From the NCBI GenBank assembly GCA_902493835.1, contig CABURG010000031.1, positions 1-14,497 of the forward strand: a stretch of 14,497 nucleotides of DNA. Reading direction: 5' to 3'. The translations under genes were made by a program, and so were the position numbers. The notes below the pieces were generated by a model. That model did not search any database, was not told the origin of the DNA, and saw nothing but the letters and a program-made list of their open reading frames with translations. This document shows positions 7,087 to 12,581 of this stretch, in pieces (the stretch's first letter is position 1; each line of letters begins with the position of its first letter). This stretch comes from an uncultured Collinsella sp. (GTDB lineage Bacteria; Actinomycetota; Coriobacteriia; Coriobacteriales; Coriobacteriaceae).

Positions 7087-7096
7087 TTTGTCACAT
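7087..7096. repeat. Half copy of the palindromic repeat at the trmL stop
   Basis: TTTGTCACAT is identical to the outer half of one arm of the palindrome family. On the minus strand it reads ATGTGACAAA, and its TGA is the trmL stop codon. The other arm is absent. Ten bases could match by chance, but the location and identical stop-codon phase resemble copy 1. Confidence 0.4.
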
Positions 7097-7690
7097 TCCC
7101 GGAAAGCCTGTTTGGCGCAGGGCTTCGTAGAGGACGATGGCGGCGCTGTTGGAGAGGTTGAGGGCGCTGATGCGGTAGTCGTCCGGGTTGACGAAGTTGC
7201 CGCAGATGTCCTGTTGAAGGATAGCCTCGTGGCTGTCCTCGGTATGTCCGAGCGATTCCTCGTGGGCTTCCCAAGCCTCGGCGTTATCGAGCGAGTCGCA
7301 ATCGCGCAGCATAGGGATGCGCTCGCAGCGCTCGGGCGCCGCGGCGAGCAGTGGCTCGGGAATGCCCGAGCTCTCGCTGCCAAAGACCAAGTAGTCGCCG
7401 TCGTGGTAGGTACTCTGCGCATAGGTGCGGCGTGCCTTTTTGGTCAGCAGATGTAGGCGCTCGTCGGCAGGGGAGAGACCGTTGCGTGCAAGGAAATCCT
7501 CCCAGCCGGCATAGGTCGTCACGTCCAAGTTTTGCCAGTAGCCCAGGCCGGCGCGACGTACCGTTTTGTCGTCGAGCGAGAAGCCCAGCGGCTCCACCAG
7601 ATGCAGGCGGGCGCCGGTGACCACGCAGGTACGGCCGATATTGCCCGTATTGGCCGGAATCTCGGGCGCATACAGCACAATGTTGAACAT
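7091..7690 (-). CDS. trmL: tRNA (cytidine(34)-2'-O)-methyltransferase TrmL, with internal insertion
   Basis: A SPOUT-fold enzyme that methylates the ribose of the wobble base (C34 or cmnm5U34) of tRNA-Leu using SAM. The 199 residues show motif 1 in IPANTGNIGRT (11-21), the SAM-loop block LVFGSESSGIPEPLL (101-115), IPM (125-127) and the knot motif LNLSNSAAIVLYEALRQ (177-193). Usual TrmL is about 155-160 residues, with IPM separated from NLSN by only a few residues. Here an acidic, His-containing insertion of roughly 45 residues (about 129-175) separates them. The start at 7690 is chosen for AAGGAGA just upstream and because the family N-terminus begins there; the frame stays open upstream but the extension has no family content. 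A terminator-like hairpin lies just 21 nt upstream of the start. The stop falls in a half palindrome. Confidence 0.9.
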   Translation of the reverse strand: MFNIVLYAPEIPANTGNIGRTCVVTGARLHLVEPLGFSLDDKTVRRAGLGYWQNLDVTTYAGWEDFLARNGLSPADERLHLLTKKARRTYAQSTYHDGDYLVFGSESSGIPEPLLAAAPERCERIPMLRDCDSLDNAEAWEAHEESLGHTEDSHEAILQQDICGNFVNPDDYRISALNLSNSAAIVLYEALRQTGFPGM

Positions 7691-7710
7691 GAATCTCCTT
7701 GGCTCAGAAC

Positions 7711-7746
7711 GAAAAACCACCACGAAGAGCACCTTCGTGGTGGTTT
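7711..7746 (-). terminator. Strong intrinsic terminator after the CobW gene, in the trmL leader
   Basis: A perfect 14-bp stem, CTTCGTGGTGGTTT (7733-7746) with 7714-7727, and a 5-nt loop. On the minus strand TTTTT (7716-7712) overlaps and follows the stem, so it is oriented to stop transcription coming from the CobW gene. It ends 21 nt before the trmL ATG, leaving no room for a trmL promoter after it. Confidence 0.85.
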
Positions 7747-7785
7747 GGCGGTTACATAGGCGGAAAAATGCCCGCTTGGATAAAC

Positions 7786-8916
7786 CTAGGCGCGGTGCCA
7801 GTCGGTCAGGCAGGCATCGAGGGAGGCGATGAGCGCATCCTTGTCCATGTGACGGCCGATGATGCACAGGCTCGTCATGCGGTCGCCCGTCTCGTCGTCC
7901 CAAATCTGCATGATCTCGGGGTTCTCGTCGATGATCTTCTGCTTCTCGCCCTCGGGCGCCGAATCGACAAACAGGCCGTTCTCCATCAGGCGCATCTGGT
8001 GGCCGGCCTGCTCAAACATGTAGCACATGTCCGGATCGCCGGTCTGCCACAGCGGACCCTTGACGCGGATGACCTCGTCGGGCCACTCCTGCTCAACAAA
8101 ATTGGTGAACTTCTGCAGGTCAAACGGCTTGCGGCGCGAGTACACAAAGGTCTCGATGTCGTACTCGAGCACCTCGGGGTCGTCGTGCTCCTCGGGATGC
8201 TCCATGGCCTCGATCCAGGTGGCGGAGTTGTAGGCGCGCATAAAGTCGAAGCGGTCGGTGTCGAGCAGCTCCTCCATGGGAACCTCACCGTTTTGGGCCT
8301 CGACAATCACGGCGTCCTTCTGCAGGCTGCGCACGATGGCCTTGAGCTCGGCGATCTGCTCGGGCGTCACGGTATCGGTCTTGTTGAGGATCAGCGTGGA
8401 GCAGAACTCGATCTGCTGGATGAGCAGGCTTTCGATGTCGTCCTCGTCGATATCCTCGGCCAGCAGGTCGCGACCGCCGTTGAACTCGTCGTACATGCGG
8501 GCGCAATCGACCACGGCCACGATGTTGTCGAGCGCGAGCTTGGGCTCGCCGCCCACCTTGGCCTCGTCGCAGAAGCTCGAGATGGTGTAGGCGATGGGGA
8601 TAGGCTCGCAAATGCCCGAAGCCTCGATGATGATGTAGTCGAAGTCGCCCGAATCGGCGATGCCCTGCAGCTGGTTAGCAAGGTCGTCCGAAAGCGTGCA
8701 GCAGATGCAGCCGTTGGTGAGCGGGATGAGGTCGTCGGTCTCGGAAAGGCCGCCGTCGGCGATGAGGCTGGCGTCGACGTTGATCTCGCCGATATCGTTG
8801 ACGATCACGGCGGCGCGGATGCCGCCGTCGTTAGCGAGGATGTGGTTGAGCAGCGTGGTCTTGCCGGCACCGAGGTATCCGGTAAGCATGATGATCTTCA
8901 CGGGTTTGTTGGGCAT
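7786..8916 (-). CDS. CobW/COG0523 family G3E GTPase (putative metallochaperone)
   Basis: A 376-residue cytoplasmic P-loop GTPase of the family that delivers metal ions (zinc in ZNG1/YciC types, cobalt in CobW) to client proteins. Visible motifs are Walker A GYLGAGKT (13-20), GEINVD (43-48), the metal-binding C-x-C-C in NGCICCTL (C70, C72, C73), EASGICEP (98-105) and the guanine-specificity motif NKTD (178-181). A CobW_C-type domain fills the last 120 or so residues. There is no long His run. The ATG at 8916 is preferred over one 7 codons upstream because AAAGGAGG sits 4-5 nt before it. It follows the ArsC-like gene by 86 nt and is followed by a strong terminator. I found no convincing Zur box in the leader, so the metal is unknown. 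Confidence 0.9.
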   Translation of the reverse strand: MPNKPVKIIMLTGYLGAGKTTLLNHILANDGGIRAAVIVNDIGEINVDASLIADGGLSETDDLIPLTNGCICCTLSDDLANQLQGIADSGDFDYIIIEASGICEPIPIAYTISSFCDEAKVGGEPKLALDNIVAVVDCARMYDEFNGGRDLLAEDIDEDDIESLLIQQIEFCSTLILNKTDTVTPEQIAELKAIVRSLQKDAVIVEAQNGEVPMEELLDTDRFDFMRAYNSATWIEAMEHPEEHDDPEVLEYDIETFVYSRRKPFDLQKFTNFVEQEWPDEVIRVKGPLWQTGDPDMCYMFEQAGHQMRLMENGLFVDSAPEGEKQKIIDENPEIMQIWDDETGDRMTSLCIIGRHMDKDALIASLDACLTDWHRA

Positions 8917-9002
8917 GTGCCCTCCTTTGTTAGACATGGCTTACAGTTAAATCTTATGCCAAACGCCTGCTCTTATACCCACGCGCCGGCAAATAACACA
9001 GG

Positions 9003-9344
9003 CTACTCCCAGGCTCCCCACACATCGGGGCAATAACCGACGGTGGCCTTTTTGCCGTTGCGCACGATGGGCTCGGCTAGAACCTGCTGATTCTCGAGCA
9101 GTTTATCGAAGCGCTGGCTAGGGGTGAGGTGCTGGATGAGCGCGAGCGTCTCCTCGTCCTTGGCTTTGGGGTTGAGCAGCTTGTCGATGCCGCCGACCGC
9201 CTGCATCACGCTCGTGAGCTCGCCCTTGCTCATCTCCTTTTCCTTAAGGTCGATAAACTGCACCTTAATGCGGCGCTCCTTAAAAAAGCGCTGAGCCTTC
9301 TTGGTATCGAAGGACTTTTTGGTCCCAAAAATTTGCACGTTCAC
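9003..9344 (-). CDS. ArsC/Spx-fold protein lacking the catalytic cysteine
   Basis: A 113-residue thioredoxin-fold protein of the ArsC/Spx/YffB family. The N-terminus reads IFGTKKSFDTKKAQRFF, where relatives have GxxxC followed by KKA or RKA, so the active-site cysteine is replaced by Ser11. The only cysteine is C105 near the C-terminus. The arginine normally found in RPIV of arsenate reductases is a glutamate (EPIV). Arsenate reductase activity is therefore unlikely, although homology-based annotation will probably name it so. A binding or regulatory role is possible. The start is GTG at 9344, with GGGAG about 7 nt upstream. It lies 15 nt after the flavoprotein stop, so the two form an operon. 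Confidence 0.85.
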   Translation of the reverse strand: MNVQIFGTKKSFDTKKAQRFFKERRIKVQFIDLKEKEMSKGELTSVMQAVGGIDKLLNPKAKDEETLALIQHLTPSQRFDKLLENQQVLAEPIVRNGKKATVGYCPDVWGAWE

Positions 9345-9359
9345 TTATCGGCTCCCGTT

Positions 9360-9983
9360 CTAACGAATGAAGTTGGTGCGCTCGCGATCGGCCTCGGGGG
9401 CTTCGATGCCGGCAGCCTTGCCTGCCTCGATGCAACGCAGGAGCCAGGCCATGTTTTTGCCGATGTTTCGCATGGTGGCCAGACCCTCGGCATCCTGGGC
9501 AGCCTCGCCCGGCGCAGCGCCAAAGACGTTGTTCCAGTAGGTGGAGGCGACCACGGGCATCTGGTTGATGGTGAAGTACTTGTTGAGTACATCGAACGTG
9601 GTCGACGTGCCGCCGCGGCGGGCAACGGCGACAGAGGCGCCCGGCTTGTGCGCAAAGGCCTTGCTGCCAGCATAAAACGCACGGTCGAGGGCCGAGAGGA
9701 TGCGGCCGCTGGGGTGCGCGTAATAGACGGGCGAGCCAAAGACAAAGCCGTCTGCCTGCTCGGCGGTGGAAATGAGCTCGTTGACCACGTCGTCGTCAAA
9801 GGTGCAGCGGCAATCGAGCTTGCCGCACTGACCACAGCCAATGCAGTCGCGAATGGGCTTGGCGCCCAGCTGGAACACCTCGGTATCGATACCCTCGGCA
9901 TGCAATTGCTCGGCGACTTCGGCAAGCGCGCGAGCGGTGTTGCCGTTTGCCTTGGGGCTACCGTTGACTAAAAGAACCTTCAT
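9360..9983 (-). CDS. NAD(P)H-dependent flavoprotein with compact Fe-S-type cysteine motif (Isf-like)
   Basis: A 207-residue flavodoxin-fold protein of the NADPH-dependent FMN reductase/Isf group. The FMN phosphate loop is GSPKANGNT (8-16), and GSPVYYAHPSG is the second flavin-contact block. Cysteines C47, C50, C53, C58 and C60 form C-x2-C-x2-C-x4-C, the compact spacing used for a 4Fe-4S cluster in iron-sulfur flavoproteins such as archaeal Isf. It would move electrons from NAD(P)H to small acceptors, quinones or ferredoxin-like partners in the cytoplasm. The ATG at 9983 has GAGGGAG 6-8 nt upstream, and the flavodoxin fold starts exactly there, so the long open frame upstream is not used. It is the first gene of a tight pair with the ArsC-like gene. 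Some relatives carry the cysteines without a proven cluster. Confidence 0.88.
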   Translation of the reverse strand: MKVLLVNGSPKANGNTARALAEVAEQLHAEGIDTEVFQLGAKPIRDCIGCGQCGKLDCRCTFDDDVVNELISTAEQADGFVFGSPVYYAHPSGRILSALDRAFYAGSKAFAHKPGASVAVARRGGTSTTFDVLNKYFTINQMPVVASTYWNNVFGAAPGEAAQDAEGLATMRNIGKNMAWLLRCIEAGKAAGIEAPEADRERTNFIR

Positions 9984-10317
9984 CACAAACTCCCTCTGCT
10001 GTCGATGACTTATGCAGAGGATTATCGCATGAGCGGGCGGATGGCGTGGGGCGCGATGCCGGCCCCGAGGGCCCACGGCAGGCTCGCCCACCAGGTACGT
10101 GCGGGATACGGTCCAGAGGATGTTGGAGTGCGGGGCCTCGTGCGAGCAGATTGTAAGGGGTCTGGGCGGGTCGCCCTCGATGGCGAGCTTTGAGATCTTG
10201 GAAGGCGGGCTGCTGCGGAGGCTATGATTTATACTAGGGCGGTTGCTATCGAGTAATTCACACTTGGTTTGATTCGATTGTGAACGCGCAGCTAGGACGG
10301 AAAGCAAAGGAAGTTCT
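9984..10317. other. Intergenic stretch, possible gene remnant plus divergent promoter region
   Basis: No confident gene. Positions 10021-10140 are very GC-rich; read on the minus strand they give a coding-like tail, LPWALGAGIAPHAIRPLMR, ending at a TAA near 10022, with no start or family block. CGTGGG/CCCACG arms around 10045-10077 are a weak inverted repeat. On the plus strand a TATACT at 10230-10235 could be a -10 for the next gene, but no good -35 is spaced correctly. TTCACA (10257-10262) and TGTGAA (10279-10284) form a spaced inverted repeat that might be an operator. Confidence 0.3.
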
Positions 10318-10638
10318 ATGGAAACAGAGGATGCTGTCTGTTTGATAACTTCGATTGCCCTGATTCTTCTTTCAATCCAATACAGAAGAGGAAGATGGCT
10401 CAGCTCAATTGCTGGATATGATGTCACAAAAAGGGAGAGCGGGATTGATATACGCCCTTACGCAAAGTTGATTTCTTCTGTGACGTTATGGATGGGGCTG
10501 CTGTTTTTCTTGTGGGCGGTAGAGGGCTGGGTACGCGATTGGAATACCAGTGTTTTTGAAGTTTTGGTTCTACTTCTGTTCAGCTTGGCCTCTTTGTCGT
10601 TCGTGCGGCTCGTTAGGTTTGTGTTTATGAGGCGATAG
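10318..10638 (+). CDS. Small membrane protein, DUF3784-like
   Basis: A 106-residue protein with three likely membrane segments (about residues 6-22, 51-68 and 79-97). A polar loop between the first two, with RGRWLSSIAGYD (24-35), resembles the GK..LIAGYN box of DUF3784 proteins, small membrane proteins of unknown role in Firmicutes and Actinobacteria. GGAAG just before the ATG is the ribosome binding site. Base composition is visibly lower in GC than that of the surrounding genes, a hint of later acquisition. It stands alone between oppositely oriented operons. Being a real gene is likely; the family assignment rests on one short motif plus topology. Confidence 0.65.
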   Translation: METEDAVCLITSIALILLSIQYRRGRWLSSIAGYDVTKRESGIDIRPYAKLISSVTLWMGLLFFLWAVEGWVRDWNTSVFEVLVLLLFSLASLSFVRLVRFVFMRR

Positions 10639-10652
10639 ACAGCGGAAGCGGG

Positions 10653-10853
10653 ATGGACGACAAAATGGACCAATACAGCCAATTGTCAAAAGAAGTTGAT
10701 AGGGTTGGCTTAACAGATTTACTCGACGGCATATCCGTGGCGGGGGATAGGTTTTATGTTGTTGAGCACTTATTTGCATCGGGTAAAGGAAACCAAGAGT
10801 ATCGAAAACGGTGCCCCCGGGCCCCGGGAGGGACTGCAGGGGTGTTCGGCTAA
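10653..10853 (+). CDS. Doubtful short ORF, possibly a truncated gene
   Basis: A 66-codon frame starting 14 nt after the DUF3784-like stop, with GGAAG upstream. The first 50 or so residues (for example DLLDGISVAGDRFYVVEHLF) look protein-like and share the low GC of the gene before. From about 10805 the DNA turns abruptly GC-rich and the frame reads low-complexity Pro/Gly/Arg before stopping. This suggests the 3' part of a gene was lost at a junction near 10805. I recognise no family. The remaining 70 bases up to 10924 hold nothing I can identify. Confidence 0.3.
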   Translation: MDDKMDQYSQLSKEVDRVGLTDLLDGISVAGDRFYVVEHLFASGKGNQEYRKRCPRAPGGTAGVFG

Positions 10854-10924
10854 CTGTGGGTACGACCTATTTGCTCAATGTGTTCGCCTGAGATCGGAAA
10901 ATAACCATCATGCGCCCCACGACG

Positions 10925-12454
10925 CTAGTCCAGCTTGGTGCCCGGTACCTGTACTGCCTCTTTAAGCAACGCTTTGAGCTCGTTCAAAATGGAAACGGGC
11001 TGTCGATCGACAGCGTCCAGATGGAGCGTGGCCACGCGAATGGGCGGCTGATATTCAAGCGAGCCGATGAGCACGGGAGAACCCAGGAACCGTTCGATGT
11101 CGCTTGCGATCTCGTCGATTGCCTCGGGGCCGAGCTCATCGAAGAGTGCCACGAACGTTGGCCCCGTCGAGCGGAACAGGCGACCCTTGCCGCGCGAACA
11201 ATCCATGAGGCACGCTGCGCTTTCGGCGAGCACGCGGTCGCCCGCATCAAAGCCAAAGCGGGCGTTGACCTCGGCGATATCGTCAACCTTAATGGCAATA
11301 AAGCCTGCCTCGCGCGCCACGCGGCGCATTTCGCCAATGGCGCTGACCAGGGCGTGGACATCGCCCAGGCCCGTTACCGAGTCAGTCGTATCCGCCAGGC
11401 TGCGGTTGATGATAATGCCCACGTACATGTTAGGCTCGGTATCGGTGCCGTCCAAGCGGTAGCCCGTGCAGTCGCAAAGCGCGTACGCTCCGGTAGCATC
11501 CATAACGCGGTACTGCATGTAGTGGAAGTGCCACATGCCGTTTATCACCATGTCGAGCTCGGCGCGTACGTTGTCGCGGTCCTCGGGGTGGACGCGGGCG
11601 AGCCACATGTCGAGTGAGTTAAAAGGGTGCTGGGAGGGCAGGTCAAAATCGCGCACGGCGTTAACCGACCATTGTGATTCGCCCGTATCGAGGTTAAGGA
11701 TGAACGGATAGCGCGTCTCGGAGCTCATGGAGATCGCTTGGAACACCCGGTCGTTGCAAGGAAGCTGATCGACGATTGGGCGTTGCGGCGCGTCATTGTC
11801 TTTCGGTTGCTGCACGCGGTGCATGAGCTTGTAGCGATACATTTTGCGATCGGCATCCATCGTCATCTGGCGACGCGTGTCGCCGGCAAGCGGGTCGACG
11901 CGCGAGCAGCCAAAGCTAAAGCTGCCGATCATGGGCGCCTTGCCGCCTGAGCTCGCCTCGATCAGCCCGGTACGTACCTGCTCCAAGCGCTGCTCGAGTT
12001 CAGTCTCGTTTGCGGAGAGCGAGATGAGCACAAACTCGTCTCCACCGATACGGAACAGCATCTCATCGTGCTCCATGGTTTCGGAGAACGTGCGGCAGAT
12101 GCTCAGAATATAGCGATTGCCTTCGGCGTGGCCAAACCTATCATTGCAATGCTTGAGATGGTCGATGTCAATATAGGCGCAGGTGAAGGGGTCGCCTTTG
12201 CGCCAGAGTTGCTCGACGTGACGGTCGAATCCGTTGCGGTTGCCCAAGTTGGTGAGCGGATCGATATAGGCGTTGCGCTCAAGCAGCTGGCGCTCTTGTT
12301 GCAGGATGGCATGCGTCTTTTGCAGTTGCTCACCAACGGCGCGTAGCTCAGCAGGCAGCGCGGCAACATCGAGTTCGGCGGTCGAGATGCCATTCGCAAG
12401 TCGCTGAAGATAGGCAATAATCGATTGCTCGCCCATGCGGTACGACTCGTTCAT
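10925..12454 (-). CDS. Diguanylate cyclase: GGDEF, PAS-like, degenerate GGDEF
   Basis: A 509-residue cytoplasmic protein with no membrane segment. A helical N-terminus (about 1-60, possible coiled coil) leads into a GGDEF domain with DPLTNLGNRNGF (65-76), the metal and substrate region DIDHLKHCND (96-105) and an intact GGDEF (137-141). It should make c-di-GMP from two GTP. No RxxD inhibitory site is seen five residues before the motif, so product inhibition may be absent. A PAS-like sensor region follows (about 230-350), then a second GGDEF-type domain whose motif is TGPTF (430-434), presumably catalytically dead. The start ATG at 12454 follows AAGGAGG by 9 nt; an upstream TTG frame contains that site and is rejected. 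The PAS plus dead-GGDEF half is homologous to the same region of the EAL gene upstream. Confidence 0.9.
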   Translation of the reverse strand: MNESYRMGEQSIIAYLQRLANGISTAELDVAALPAELRAVGEQLQKTHAILQQERQLLERNAYIDPLTNLGNRNGFDRHVEQLWRKGDPFTCAYIDIDHLKHCNDRFGHAEGNRYILSICRTFSETMEHDEMLFRIGGDEFVLISLSANETELEQRLEQVRTGLIEASSGGKAPMIGSFSFGCSRVDPLAGDTRRQMTMDADRKMYRYKLMHRVQQPKDNDAPQRPIVDQLPCNDRVFQAISMSSETRYPFILNLDTGESQWSVNAVRDFDLPSQHPFNSLDMWLARVHPEDRDNVRAELDMVINGMWHFHYMQYRVMDATGAYALCDCTGYRLDGTDTEPNMYVGIIINRSLADTTDSVTGLGDVHALVSAIGEMRRVAREAGFIAIKVDDIAEVNARFGFDAGDRVLAESAACLMDCSRGKGRLFRSTGPTFVALFDELGPEAIDEIASDIERFLGSPVLIGSLEYQPPIRVATLHLDAVDRQPVSILNELKALLKEAVQVPGTKLD

Positions 12455-12489
12455 GATGGATAACCTCCTTGGGCAGAACAACGGTTTGT

Positions 12490-12523
12490 ATCATATCCCC
12501 AATTCGGTTTGAATTGGGGATAT
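12490..12523 (-). promoter_or_regulatory. Inverted repeat overlapping a candidate -10 upstream of the GGDEF gene
   Basis: Perfect 13-bp arms ATATCCCCAATTC (12493-12505) and its complement (12511-12523) with a 5-nt loop, in the 127-bp gap between the EAL stop and the GGDEF start. No T tract follows on either strand, so it is not a standard terminator. On the minus strand TATGAT (12495-12490) overlaps the edge of the repeat and could be a -10, making an operator plausible. A good -35 is missing. Confidence 0.45.
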
Positions 12524-12581
12524 AAGTTAGCCAATGGGGACAAATGCTTCCTTCGGCGGTGGCGTTTTGCACGCGAGCGTA

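Noticed and set aside
7691..7903. N-terminal extension of TrmL by 71 codons
   Set aside because: The family N-terminus MFNIVLYAPEIPANTGN starts at 7690 with a good ribosome binding site. The extension overlaps the CobW 3' end and crosses the terminator.
7699..9036. 445-codon plus-strand frame opposite the CobW gene
   Set aside because: It mirrors the GC-rich codon pattern of the CobW gene, whose Walker A, CxCC and NKTD motifs prove the minus strand is coding. The composition (long Val/Leu/Asp/His stretches) is typical of antisense frames.
9984..10427. Long N-terminal extension of the flavoprotein
   Set aside because: The flavodoxin fold begins at MKVLLVNGSPK (9983) after GAGGGAG, and the extension overlaps the DUF3784-like gene on the other strand.
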